NCBI RefSeq assembly: GCF_029633865.1
Contig: NC_079222.1
Coordinates: forward strand, 29,719,265 to 29,783,264
Length of the DNA: 64,000 nucleotides
Origin: Lampris incognitus
Lineage: Eukaryota > Chordata > Actinopteri > Lampriformes > Lampridae
Reading direction: 5' to 3'
Under the pieces are notes generated by a model that was given only the letters and a program-made list of their open reading frames with translations, was not told the DNA's origin and searched no databases. The position numbers and the translations under genes were made by a program. This document shows positions 22,657 to 34,377 of this stretch, piece by piece. The number at the start of each line of letters is the position of its first letter. The stretch's first letter is position 1.

Positions 22657-24071
22657 AGCCCCCCCCAGAATTTACCATGACAACAAGAAAAAAAAAAATC
22701 AACGTGGCGGGGGACGAATAATGCGGCCAAAACGGCTCCTCTTGACGAGTGTAGGGGCAGGGGGTCATCCACGCCAAGGGGGCTGGGCCAGTTGAACCGG
22801 CCTGTCCAAGTCCAGGTGAGCCGGCTTGAGGTGGTCCACCGAAACCCACTCCTGCTTACCACCGACATCCACAACAGAGTTCTTAGCCCCCGCTGCCAGC
22901 ACACGGAAGGGGCCATCGTAAGGGGGCTGCAGGGGGGTACAGTGGGCGTCATGCCGGATGAAGATGTACCCAGCCGACTGCAGGTCCTTGGGTATGTAAG
23001 ACTGAGGAAGGCCGCGCCGCAAAGTTGGGACTGGAGTGAAAACGCTGGCAGCATCCTGGAACACAGCCCGTTGGCAGGCAGCAGACCAGGGTGCCGTGCC
23101 ATCTGGGAGAAATTCCCGCAGTGGCTGGCCATAAACCAGCTTGGCTGACGAGGACTGGAGGTCTTCCTTAGGGGCGGTCCACAGGCCAAGCATGACCCAT
23201 GGGAGCCGGTTGACCCAGCTACTGTCTGTGAGGCTGGCCCGAAGAGCAGCCTTCATACAACGATGAAACCATCCACATAAACCGTTGCCCTGCAGGTTGT
23301 ATGCCATGGTGCAGTGCAGCTTCACCCCTAGGCTTTCAGCGACTGCAGTCCAGAGCTCGGATGTGAACTGCGGGCCCCGGTCAGAAGTGAGGTCAGATGG
23401 CGTGCTAAACCGGGCTACCCAGGACCCGATGATGACCGCGCCACCTTAGCAGACATGGTGGTTGACAACGGAATAGCCTCTGGCCACCTAGTGGTCCTGC
23501 CCACCAGGGTAAGGAGATGAGTGAAACCACGGGAGGAGGGAAGGGGTCTTACTGGGTCCACATTAACATGGTTGAAATGCCTCCCAGGCACTGGGAACAG
23601 TGCCAGGGGTGCCTTGGTGTGGCGGTAAACCTTGGAGCACTGACACGCCACGCAGGTGCCCGCCCAGTCCTTGACGTCCTTCCTGAGGCCATGCCACAAG
23701 AACTTGGCCCCCACCAACTTCGTTGACGCATTCACACGTGGGTGTGAAAGGCCATGGATGGCGTCGAAAACCCGTTGCCACCAGCCCGTGGGCACCATGG
23801 GCCGGGGCTGACCCATGGAGATGTCACAGAGAAGTGTGGCCCCAGCGTCGTTGAACACCAAATCCTTCAACTGCAGCCCGGTGTCAGCAGTCCGGTAGGC
23901 CTGCACTTCTGTGTCAGCAGCCTGGTCTGCAGCCATGGCTGCGTAGTCGAGTCCCACGTGGACGGCCCCCAACATCGCCTGAGAGAGGCAGTTGACAACG
24001 AAGTTGTCCTCGCCGGCGACATGCCGGATGTCAGTGGTGAACTCAGAGATGCTCTTCCTGAGGGATCCCAA
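22657..24071 (-). mobile_element. Ty3/gypsy retrotransposon fragment, integrase region
   Basis: Minus-strand pol pieces. In order: RNase H end (ISEFTTDIRHVAGEDNFVVN), the integrase zinc-binding HH-CC site (HGLSH at about 23742-23756 and CVACQ near 23647), the catalytic core with VNVDPVRPLP (first Asp) and TSDRGPQFTSELW (second Asp, about 23346-23384), and GNGLCGWFHR, where the usual catalytic Glu of VERFHR is replaced. A C-terminal domain (VDVGGKQEWVSVDHLKPAHL) follows. At least two frame changes. The 5' part (gag, protease, RT) is missing and a different LINE abuts at about 24071. Confidence 0.85.
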
Positions 24072-27000
24072 GTCGTTCCCAGGCCAGATTGGACATGTAG
24101 TCCCTCCAGCGAGTTCTGGGTCTACCCCGGGGTCTCCTCCCAGTTGACCATACCCGGTAAACCTCCAAAAAAAGGCGCCCAGGAGGCATCCTAATCAGAT
24201 GCCCGAACCATGTCAATTGTCTCCTTTCGATGTGAAGGAGCAGTGGCTCTACTCCAAGCTCCCTCCGGATGTCCGAGCTCCTCACCCTATCTCTAAGGCT
24301 GAGCCCAGACACCCTACGGAGGAAACTAATTTCCGCGATCTCACCCTTTCGGTCACTACCCAAAGCTCATGACCATAGGTGAGGATTGGAACGAAGATTG
24401 ACTGGTAAATTGAGAGCTTTGCCTCCCGGCTCAGTTCCTTCTTCACCACAATGGTCTAGTACAACATCCACATTACTGCTGATGCTGCACCAATCCACCT
24501 GTCAATCTCCCACTCCATCCTACCCTCACTCGTGAACAAGACCCCAAGATACTTGAACTCCTTCACTTGAGGCAACAACTCATCCTCAACCCGAAGGGAG
24601 TAATCCACCATTTTCCGGTAGAGAACCATGGCCTCAGACTTGGAGGTGCTGATTCTCATCCCAGCCACTTCACACTCAGCTGCTGGCTGATGAAGCCAAA
24701 AAAAACACATCTGTGAAGAGCAGAGATGGAATTCTGAGGTTCCCAAAATGGATACACTCCTCACCTTGGCTGCGCCTTGATATCTTGTCCATGAATATCA
24801 CAAACAGAATCAGAGACAAAGAACAACCTTGGTGGGGTCCGACAGCCACTGAAAATGTGTTTGACTTTGTGCCAAGAATGCAGACACAGCTCTCACTTTG
24901 GTTATACAAGGACTGAATGGCTTGTAGCAACTGCCCAAGTACCCCATACTCCCGCAGTACTCCCCACAGAGTGCCCCGGGGTACACAGTCATAAGCTTTC
25001 TCCAGAACACATGTAGACTGGCTGGTCAAACTCCCATGCCCCCTTCAGCCCTTCTGCAAGGGTAAAGAGTTGGTCTGTTGTTCCACGGCCAGGACGAAAT
25101 CCGCATTGTTCCTCCTGGATCTGAGGTTCGACAATCAGTCGGAGCCTCCTTTCGAGCACCCTAGAGTAGACTTTCCCAGGGAGGCTGAGCAATGTGATGC
25201 CCCGATAAGTGGAGCACACCATCCGGTCCCCCTTTTTGAATATGGGAACCACCACCCCAGTCTGCCACTCCACAGGTACTGTCCCCGACCTCCACGCGAC
25301 ACTGAAGAGGCGTGTCAACCAAGACAGTCCAACAATGTCCACAGCCTTCAGCATCTCAGGGCGAATATCATCCACACACGGCGCCTTGCCACTGAGGAGC
25401 TTTTTAACTACCTCCGAGACCTCTGCCAGGCATATGGGTGGGGCTTTCCCTGAGTCTTCAGACTCTACCTCCTCCACTGAGGACGTGTTAGTCAGGTTCA
25501 GGAGCTCTTCAAAGTGTTCTTTCCACCACTCGACAACATCCCCAGTCTGGGTCAACAGTTCCCCTCCCCGGCTTAACAAAGTCTGAGTCAAGCCCTGCTT
25601 CCCCTTCCCGAGTCGCCGGATGGTTTGCCAGAACTTCCTTGAGGCCAACCGAAAGTCCTCCTCCATAGCCTCACTGAACTCCTCCCACACCCGAGTTTTT
25701 GCTTTTGTGACCGCTGAAGCGGCGGCCCTTCTGGCCTCCTGTTACCTGTCTGCTGCTTTAGGAGACCCCTGGATCAACCAAGTCCAAAAGGCCTCCTTCT
25801 TCAGCCTGACGGCTTCCATCACCACCAGTGTCCACCAGCGGGGTGGATGCCTCGACAGGCACCAATGACCTTTTGACCACAGCTCCTGCCTGCCACATCT
25901 ACAATAGAGGCTTTGAACATGGCCCACTCCGACTCCATATCCCCAGCCTCCCTCGGGATACACAAGAACTTCTTCCGGAGGTGGGAGTTGAAGACCTCAC
26001 GGACAGGGGCCTCTGTTAGACGTCCCCAGTTCACCCTCACTACACGTTTGGGTTTGCTAGGTCTGTCCGGCAGCCTTCCCCGCCATCTGATCCAACTCAC
26101 CACCAGGTGGTGATCAGTTGACAGCTCTGCTCCTCTCTTCACCCGAGTGTCCAAAACATACGGCCGCAGATCTGATGATACGACCACAAAGTCTATCATC
26201 GATCTTCAGCCTAAGGTGTCATGGAACACCATGTTCGAACATGGTGTTTGTTATTGCCAATCCATGACACGCGAAGAAGTCCAATAAAAAGGCACCGCTG
26301 GGGTTCAGATCGGGGAGGCCGTTCCTCCCAATCACGCCCCTCCAGGTTTCTCCATCATTGCCCACGTGAGCGTTGAAGTCCCGCAGCAGAACTTTAGAGT
26401 TCCGAGGCGGAGCCCTATCCAGAACACCACCCAGAGACTCCAAGAAGCCCGGATACTCCAAACTGCTATTCGGTGCATAAGCACACACAGCAGTCAGAGC
26501 CTTTTCCCCAGCGACTCGCAGTCATGTAAAGGCAACCCCCTCATTCCCCGGTGAGAACTCCAACATGGCACCGCTCAACCAGGGACTTGTGAGTATCCCC
26601 ACACCCACCCGGCACCTGTCACCTAAGCCAACTCCGGAAAAGTAAGGAGTCCAGCCCCTCTCCAGGTGTTTGGTACCAGAGCCCATGCTTTCTGTGGAGG
26701 TGAGCCCAGCTATATCTAGTTGGTACCGTTCCACTTTCCGCAACAGCTCAGGCTCCTTCCCTGCCAGAGAGGTGACATTCCATGTCCCGAGGACCAATCT
26801 GCGATGCTGGAAGTCAGCATGCCCCGGTCCCCGCCTTTGCCTGCCACCTGGCCTGCATTGCACCCTACCCCAATGCTCATCCCTGTGTGTGGTGGGTCCA
26901 TGGGGTGGTGGCTCCATGTTGTTTTTTCGGGCTGGGCCTGACTGGGCCCCATGAGCCAAAGCCTGGTCACCAGATGCTCACCGGCGAGCTCCCCTCCCAG

Positions 27001-27232
27001 GTCTGGCTCCAGGAGGGGGCCCGGTTTCCCTTTTCCGGGCGAGGTGCTGTCACTCTGCTGGTGTAAATTCATTGGGTTTTTTGGGAATCGCTCTTAGTCT
27101 GGCCCCTCCCCTGGGACCAATTTGCCTTTGGGAGACCCTACCAGGGGCTATTGCCCCTGACAACAGAGCTCCCAGGGTCACCAGGACACACAAACCCCTC
27201 CACCATGTTAAGGTGATGATTCTCGGTGGAGG
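24072..27232 (-). mobile_element. Non-LTR retrotransposon (endonuclease plus RT), nearly full length but decayed
   Basis: The minus strand keeps, in order: the 5' UTR (27065-27232, CCCCTCCCCTGGGACCAATT region); the apurinic-type endonuclease start LVLGTWNVTSLAGKE (about 26745-26790); [11 protein letters not shown] (GDFNAHVG with G lost); VVSSDLRPYVLDTRVKRGAE then TDHHLVVSWI; the RT blocks LSGKAPCVDDIRPEMLKAVD, VVVPIFKKGDRMVCSTYRGI, EEQCGFRPGRGTTDQL; FTDVFFLASS in place of FADD; and the C-terminal QLTWFGHLIRM...GRPRTRW zone. Many frameshifts. The RT active site is broken. I know this LINE as very common in fish, but I do not assign its clade firmly. Confidence 0.88.
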
Positions 27233-27244
27233 TTAAATAAAACA

Positions 27245-27553
27245 CCCAAATTTAATGAACATTATCAAAATTGATATTGTGTGTTCAGATGCCTTGTGTG
27301 GCACAGCAAGAGAGGCAAAATTGAGATGGCTTGGACATGTGTGGAGGAGAGATGCTGGGTATATTGGGAGAAGGATGCTGAATATGGGGCTGCCAGGGAA
27401 GAGGAAAAGGAAAAGAGGAAGACCAAAGAAGAGGTTTATAGATGTGGTGAGAGAGGACATGCAGGTGGCTGGTGTGACAGAGGAAGATGCAGAGGACAAG
27501 AAGAGATGGAAACGGGTGATCTGCTGTGGCGACCCCTAATGGGAGTAGCCGAA

Positions 27554-27609
<56 letters not shown>
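27245..27609 (+). mobile_element. RTE LINE 3' end with (TAG)n tail
   Basis: Encodes AKLRWLGHVWRRDAGYIGRR, then MLNMGLPGKRKRKRGRPKKR and FIDVVREDMQVAGVTEEDAE, the C-terminus of an RTE-type protein, in one open frame ending CCGDP-stop-like. The GAGTAGCCGAAAGAAGTAG 3' UTR then runs straight into about 18 TAG repeats (27556-27609). RTE elements typically end in short tandem repeats. The same protein block is seen at 7440-7560 in the osbp2-like intron, but that copy is more diverged. Confidence 0.85.
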
Positions 27610-27729
27610 ATGCCCTGTGCGGACAAAGTCATGGAACCTTATGACAATCAGATTAAATGAACTACGTTTTTCAAAGAGAAAACCTGTAAATGAGTCCAAT
27701 TTGACCAGAAGACAACAGGAGGGTTGAAA

Positions 27730-28125
27730 GCGTGTCTCTCTTCATTAAACCAGGGTTTAGGCCTCTTTAATCACCTAGCTCTGGTAGTCAGAGGTGCAAC
27801 TGAATTGTGGAGACTAGAGAGGGCCACATTTAAGTCACTTGTGAAATTTTCAACAGAGTCAGTCTGTACAGTGAAAGGAACCATGTGGCACTTCAGGCAG
27901 CTGCTGGCCAAATGCAGCTACAGTGGACGGACCAATGTGGCGAGTGGCAATTACTATCTGTGCCGACATTAACTGGACAGGCCAGCAAGCTTCAAATTTG
28001 ATGAGAAAACGATCTGACACAGCAGATGTGGTTGGCAAGATATTCAGATCAGAAACACTATCCCTTTAGATAAAACCAAATCAAGGGTGTTACGGCAATG
28101 AGTCGACTCTTGAACAAACTGAGTG
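27730..28125 (-). mobile_element. LINE endonuclease fragment
   Basis: On the minus strand the frame around 28040-28110 reads NTLDLVLSKG and, shifted, a SDH-like segment near CTGCTGTGTCAGATCG, resembling the C-terminal (T)LDLVLS...SDH part of LINE exonuclease-endonuclease-phosphatase domains (L2 or I type). Several stops. The frame then continues into linker-like sequence to 27730. Confidence 0.5.
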
Positions 28126-28948
28126 AAAAGGGACTTCCCTTCTTGAAATAGTTTTAGAACTCATTTTAACAGTAGACAGTATACAGCTTATAATGTAATC
28201 ATTTTTAGATTAACTCTAATACTTTTCATTTCTATGGAGACAAAAAACAGCGATACCAATAATTAAAGTCTCAATCTTCAAGAACTGACTTGGAGACACC
28301 AAAAACTAGAGGTCTCAAAACTATTTTGGGAGTAAAACCCTTGCTTAAAGTCCTTAATCAATGCACTAAGTTGAAAATGTCGTAAGATTATATGTTTCTT
28401 GCATGTTTGTGCACACACACAAACACACTCGTGCACATATGCACTCACACAAACATTGTCACTAAAATCATGATCTGGTGAAGGACTTTACAGAGACGTC
28501 CAGCAGATGTCGCTGTTTTCATACCTGGTAAAATAATTCAGATTTGCTTAGCCATATTACGTACATATCATATCCGATGGCAGTAATTGAGTAAAAAGCT
28601 ATTGCACATCAGACCAACAAGCTTACTGTTACATCCACTAAATAACATTTAGGATTTTATTCTGGCTCATAATCAATGTCAGATGCCATCCCTTCTATCT
28701 CCATCCCTTCTCCATTCTTTGATTGATATGTGAGTTACTCCCCATTATAATGTCTTGTAAAACAGCAATGTCATAGAAGCAACACTTAAAAAAAGCTATA
28801 TAGACTAATTTAGAAAAAAATATTTAAGGTACCTCAGGATGTTTATAGGCATGTTTTGGGTCCCCCCCCCCCGCTCTGAATGCAAACTTTTGCAAAAGGT
28901 GGATGGACGGGCGATATGATCCAGAAAGGGCTAATGTGGGTGCAGGTT
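28126..28948. other. No gene seen
   Basis: AT-rich intergenic sequence upstream of the rai14 promoter region. A short AC-rich run at 28412-28456 and a C run at 28861-28872 are the only simple repeats. Confidence 0.45.
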
Positions 28949-29049
28949 TTTGTTCCAACCAAGCAGTTACACACCTGATTAGTCATCCAATAGTCTGCTC
29001 AGGACCTTGATTTGTGGACTCAGGTGTGTAACTGCTTGGTTGGAACAAA
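28949..29049. repeat. Perfect 30-bp inverted repeat (foldback)
   Basis: Arms 28949-28978 and 29020-29049 are exact reverse complements over 30 bases (starting TTTGTTCCAACCAAGCAG), with a 41-base loop. It could be a deleted DNA element. The (GATA)n array starts about 20 bases to the right. Confidence 0.85.
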
Positions 29050-29069
29050 GACATGGGCCGGCAGATGGC

Positions 29070-29157
<88 letters not shown>

Positions 29158-29178
29158 CAGATAGATAGATAGATAGAT
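29070..29178. repeat. (GATA)n microsatellite
   Basis: About 27 tetranucleotide units with one GACA variant near 29157. Confidence 0.97.
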
Positions 29179-29239
29179 GTAGATTTCATTGTATGTGTGT
29201 TCTGTTGTGCTTTATTCTATTCTGCACAAAAAAACCCCC

Positions 29240-29970
29240 AAACTTAAATCGCGCTCAAGTAACCGAAAGTGGACATCTGAAGGCAATGCCCCTTTAATCA
29301 GAAAATTGAATGGGAAGTATGAAGCGGGGCATGCTTACGGGGGCATTGGTCGTGTGACGTCACCTCCCCATACCGGCTGCTCCCGACTCCTTGACGAGGG
29401 TTTGTTGAATAGCTCAACTTTTAATGTATGCAAGGCCGACTCCGGACAAGGTGTACTGGCGTTTAGTTCGCGCCCAGGCGTTACTCTCTACTCGACCTAC
29501 CCCGATGCGGTTTGGGCTTAGCCGTTTCGCAGGTTTATTCAGCCGTTTTGGGAAACCCGGTTCTGTATCTTGATCTTTCTTTTTCGGCCGATGGTCGCGT
29601 GAATCCAACTTTTATTGGGTAAGTGTGTCTCTCGCCTTCATAACAACAGAAAGTTGGTCGAAGTTGCCTCTTGTCGGTTGTTCTTAGCCGCCTCTCGTCC
29701 GATCACAGCGGACCCCGAAACTGGTTAAAAACACCGCCGTGGTGGGTTTAACGTGGGCGGCTCTGACATCTTAGCGGGCGTTCGTGTGTTCGGAGCGGGC
29801 GTTTGTGTGTTCGGAGCGGGTGTTTGTGTGTTCGGAGCGGGCGTTTGTGTCCGGCGTGCGGTTGTTGCTCTGCGGCGAGAATATCCGCGACTCCCCGGGG
29901 CAAGTTTCGTCTGCTACTCCGAACCGGATCGCCGCGGCCGCCTGCGTTCTTGACCGGTAATGGCAGGAAA

Positions 29971-30043
<73 letters not shown>

Positions 30044-30450
30044 GTACGTCCAGCTTGTTTGGCTAAACAACCCATTCAGTTATTTATTTAATGGTTGCCC
30101 GCAGCCGCCGCCGTGTAGCCCACCCGACCCAGCACGTCAGAGTGCCGCTCCAGAAGCCCCAGTAAACGTGTGCTGGTCTGCCCCACGAACCCTGCCGTGC
30201 TGCTGAGTCCTGGTGGCTTTCTGCAGGGGAAGTTTCACCCGGCATGTCTGTGATCGTCTCCCTTTCCACGGTTCGCCTTTAGAAGAGTTGCAGCTAAACT
30301 GTTCCGGGGCGCTCGTGGGGAAGCCCTGCTTTGGCTGTCTGTGAACGGTACGTCCGCTTCACCTGCGGGAACTCATGGGGTCCGGTTCCTATGACGCTTA
30401 TGTTGCAGGAGCAGGCAATGCACAGCGCGGTTCTTGCTGGTGACTGGCCT
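29240..30450 (+). promoter_or_regulatory. Presumed rai14 promoter and first untranslated exon region
   Basis: CpG-rich block (for example 29240-29700, 29740-29950, 30090-30400) upstream of the rai14 start. A possible untranslated exon ends at 29618 with donor TTATTGG|GTAAGTGTG; a weaker donor is ACG|GTACGT near 30346. It contains a 24-bp minisatellite (29776-29850: GTGTTCGGAGCGGGCGTTTG, four copies) and a (CA)n run at 29969-30041. Promoter role is inferred from composition and position. Confidence 0.5.
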
Positions 30451-30936
30451 CCAAAACACTGAACTGATGGAAAACCAGAACTCTAGTAAATCTGTCAACT
30501 GCCAGTAATTAGCCTAACCCCAAATTGCTGAAATGCTACCCAAGACTGAAATAAAATCACTGCCTGGGACTCAAGAGTCAAACAAAGCCAGTAGGCTTAC
30601 ATACTCTTATAGTTTATTTGAATTATCACAGAGTGGGGGGGGATTGGAAATTTGGACCAGTCAGGATGGAATTGGAAATTACTGTACCCCCCCCTCCCCT
30701 ACGGATACTTTGTCATTCCAAATCTTTCCACTGTTTGGATTTCAACAACTGGATGTGGATTGAACTCAGGTCTGAGAAGTTGTAGGAAAGCTGATGGGAC
30801 GACTCATGAAACGTGCACTGTTCGTATTTCCTAATGTAACTTCTGAATATCGTCAGAAATATTTGTCAAAACTGCACAGGGTCACGAGAGCGGGGCTTTA
30901 ATCACCGTTGTCATTTCACTTCCTGGTCTTTACTAG
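30451..30936 (+). other. Intron before the first coding exon of rai14
   Basis: Ends at the acceptor GGTCTTTACTAG (30925-30936). I see no other feature in it. Confidence 0.45.
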
Positions 30937-31010
30937 GTAACTGTGAGAGAGACACTGCATGGACCAGACTGAACATGAAGAGCCTTAAAGCCAAGTTCAG
31001 GAAAAGTGAT
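30937..31010 (+). CDS. rai14: Retinoic acid-induced protein 14 (ankycorbin), first coding exon
   Basis: The exon runs from the acceptor ...TTTACTAG (ending 30936) to the donor GAT|GTAAGT at 31011. The ATG at 30975-30977 opens 12 codons, MKSLKAKFRKSD, followed by a phase-0 splice. This 12-residue start is, as I remember it, identical to the N-terminus of vertebrate RAI14 (ankycorbin), a cortical actin-associated protein with N-terminal ankyrin repeats and long coiled coils. The bases before the ATG (30937-30974) would be 5' UTR. The next exon (ankyrin repeats) was not found in the remaining 33 kb, which agrees with a long first coding intron. The identification rests on 12 residues plus exact splice sites. 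Confidence 0.75.
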
Positions 31011-32651
31011 GTAAGTCGCTCCTTTGCATAAGCACGTCTATCTTTGACTGCGTCTACGTGATTGCCTGCTCATCTGTGAATGCCTGAGCAAATGTATGCA
31101 GGAATGTGCACACATGCGTGCATGCATGAGTGTTTGTGTGAGTGCATGAGTGTTTGTGTGAGTGTTAGATTTTTTTTTTGAAGTTGGTGTACGGTACTAC
31201 TATTCAGACAGACAGACACACACACACACACTTGATCACATTGTTCATGTTGAGTTATAATTGTGGTTGTACAGATAAGAGTGAATCCTCCCGAGTTAAC
31301 AAAGGTTTCTTGCTTCTTCAGCCAGTCTGACTCTGAGCTGTTGCGTGTAAGGGTTTGATCCTGGTGGCTATGAATCAGCCTTTTGGGAGCGAGCTTTTCC
31401 ATGTTGGGACAGTCAGTCATTTAGTCACTGTTGTAAGATTCCCTCACAGGAAGTGAGACGCCCTCACTGTCGGCTGACTCATATATTGTAGTGGTGGCCA
31501 TAATGAGACAGTGGCAAATAGCAGACAGGAAGAGGCTGGTGGGGTACTGGCTTAACGGGGTCATTTTTAGATGACAGCGGTGTCAGAGAAGCATGGTATT
31601 TGGTGAAGAGTGCTAGTTCAATAACATGCCTGAATTGGATAGTAAGCTTTAAAAAACTACATTTAAAAAGTACATTGTGAAATAAGATGTTTTGTTTTGT
31701 TAAATTGCATGTAATTTGAGATAGTTCGTGCCAGAGAGGGACGTTGTAATTGAGCTTACTCTGATTTATTTGCTGCAACAGCATCCGGTAATAGAGATGA
31801 GCTCTGACACATGAGTGTAGAAAGACTTTTAGGTGTGGAATGAAAAGTTAAATCCTGCCCATGAAGAGAAATACTGCTCTTTTTTCCCACAATGCACTTG
31901 CCAGTGATAAGGTCCTGTAAATACGAAACGAATCCATTTCTAAGTGGATGTAACTGAAGTGGGTTTACTTGCACTGCATTTTGGATTATTGAGAAATTCA
32001 TTTGTCTAGTGGCAAATGTTTCATCTCATTATCCCCTGTTTTCAGTTTTTCCTCAGCAGCCTACAGCTCCACATGTATCCCGAAGTATGTTTGTCTGTTA
32101 TCATAACCGCCATATGTGAAGGGAATACACGAGAGAACATTATTCTGGGGAAAAAAACAAAACAAAACTGGTGATTGGATGATTTAGCTGCAAGGTCATA
32201 TTATTTCCTCCTCAGTGTCCAGGCAATGTCTAGCTAATACCAGTAATGTAGTATCTATTGTCAGGCTATCATTCTGGCGGTGCAGGCTAATTAAAAAAAC
32301 AACAGTTGATGTGTGTAACTGTGTGCTTTAGTTGAAAAGTGAATTTTTTTAGTATAATATGGCCAGTTGTGGGCGTTGCAAGAGGGGAAAAGTACAGAGA
32401 TGGATGTGAATGTTGCTTAGGAACAAGACCAAAGCCATTTGCAGTCGTACTTGGATGCCTCACACCCACACACCTTGTCACATTTTTATCATATCAGCTT
32501 GTGTTTAACTTTTGGGCTTCAGTCTAATTAGATTATATCTTTATAGTTCATAATTTTCCTATTGATCTGTCTTTCGGTCTGGTGGGCTGCAGTCTAAGGA
32601 AAAAAGCAAATTTTTTACTTAAGCTCTAATACACAAATGTACTATGTTCTG
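31011..32651 (+). other. Presumed rai14 intron, no element named
   Basis: Holds only short simple repeats (GTGTGAGTGCATGAGTGTTT direct repeat at 31118-31165; (CA)n at 31209-31228). No exon signal found. Confidence 0.45.
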
Positions 32652-33072
32652 GGTGTCTGGGTACCGTGGCAGTCTATTCCATTGCCTACCAACACAGGGA
32701 TCGCCGGTTCAAATCCTTGTGTTACCTCCGGCTTGGTCGGCTGTGTCTGCAGGTGGGAAGTCGGATGTGGGTATGTGTCCTGGTTGCTGCACTAGCGCCT
32801 CCTCTGGTCGGTCAGGGCGCCTGTTCAGGGGGTAGGAGGAGTTGGGGGGGGGGGAATAGCGTGATCCTCCCATGCACTACTTCCCCCCCTGGTGAAACTC
32901 CTCACCGTCAGGTGAAAAGAAGCGGCTGGTGACTCCACATGTATCGGAGGAGGCATGTGGTAGTCTGCAGCCCTCCCTGGATCGGCAGAGGGGGTGGAGC
33001 AGCGACCAGAACGGCTTGGAAGAGTGGGGTAATTGGCACAAAGTACAATTGGGGACAAAAAGGGGGGGAAAA
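32652..33072 (+). mobile_element. tRNA-derived SINE (family A), copy 3
   Basis: Plus-strand copy with a tRNA-like head (GTACCGTGGCAGTCTATTCC; B-box-like GGTTCAAATCC), full body and G-rich tail. A 14-bp duplication, TGTACTATGTTCTG at 32638-32651 and TGTAGTATGTTCTG at 33073-33086, differs by one base. Confidence 0.9.
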
Positions 33073-33086
33073 TGTAGTATGTTCTG

Positions 33087-33828
33087 TCTTATACTGAATA
33101 TTATGTTCTCATATACAGTATAGCCACCTGAGCGGCAAGTTCTTGAATGGGGGTTGAGACTCAAACTACCTTACTGTCTAAAACTAGATGCTACACAGCT
33201 GATCCTCACTGATTCTGTTTACCTAAATCCATATTAACTAAACATGAGAAGTTATACATCATGTTTACTTTCAGATTAGCTTTACGGTTCTGTCCTGTCA
33301 AAGTAATTTGAGTAAAATAGCATCGCATATTTGATTTTGAGTTTGCAAATTGTGTTTTTCATGTGGCATAGTACTACAAATGGTACACATCAGTATTGAT
33401 ACAGCCTCACTATGTGTGTCATGGTGTGAGTATTGATTATGGATACATGAAAATCTGCTACAGCCCTTTTGAACTGTGCTCTTTGACATAGTGTTGCAGA
33501 CTGTTATTGCCTTTTACACATCAGATAGCCTCAAGCGACAACTTAATTCAAGTTGACATAATGAAATAATCAATCACAATCTTTTCTGGCCTTTTTAAGG
33601 GGGACGTTGTTTGCAATGGTAAGCCACAGCTAAAAATGATTATAATTTGTAGTTCACTTAAATCATTACCTGCATTTCCACATTATGATTGATAAAATAT
33701 AGGCACTCGCAGAATACAGGCACAGAACATGGTTGTGTTTTCTTCACCAAATTGTGGTTAAGGATCAATTCCACAATCCCGGTGCTTAGTCTTTAGTGAC
33801 CTTCTGTGTTATATCAAACATGATTCTC
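33087..33828 (+). other. Presumed rai14 intron, no gene seen
   Basis: AT-rich spacer between two family A SINEs. No feature supported. Confidence 0.4.
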
Positions 33829-34265
33829 GGGCGTCTGGGTAGCGTAGCGGTCTATTCCGTTGCCTACCAACACAGGGATCGCTGGTTTGAATCCCGTGTT
33901 ACCGCCGGCTTGGTCAGGCATCCCTACAGACACAATTGGCCGTGTCTGCCGGTGGGAAGTCGGATGTGGGTATGTGTCCAGGTCACTGCACTAGCGCCTT
34001 CTCTGGTCAGCTGGGGCGCCTGTTCAAGGGGGAGGGAGAACTGGGGGAAATAGCGTGATCCTCCCACATGCTACATCCCCCTGGTGAAACTCATTACTGT
34101 GAGGTGAAAAGAAGCGGCTGGTGACACCACATGTATCGGAGGAGGCATGTGGTAGTCTGCAGCCCTCCCCGGATTGGCAGAGGGAGTGGAGCAGCGACCG
34201 GGACGGCGCAGAAGAGTGGGGTAATTGGCCAAGTACAATTGGGGAGAAAAAAAGGGGGAAAATAT
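33829..34265 (+). mobile_element. tRNA-derived SINE (family A), copy 4
   Basis: Plus-strand copy with tRNA-like head (GTAGCGTAGCGGTCTATTCC; GGTTTGAATCC), body and AAAAAAGGGGGAAAAT tail. No clear target duplication, because a family B fragment adjoins its 3' end at 34279. Confidence 0.9.
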
Positions 34266-34278
34266 TGTGATGTTAATT

Positions 34279-34377
34279 CTCCCCGCCTGCCACCCAATGG
34301 CTGCTGGGATAGGCTCCAACATCCCGTGACCCTAAGTAGGATAAGTGGCTTGGATAATGGATGGATGGATGGATGTC
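34279..34377 (+). mobile_element. SINE family B, 3' fragment with (GGAT)n tail
   Basis: CTGCTGGGATAGGCTCCAAC, then GTAGGATAAGTGGCTTGGAT and a short (GGAT)n tail. Same 3' module as 2650-2790 and 4570-4690. Confidence 0.8.
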
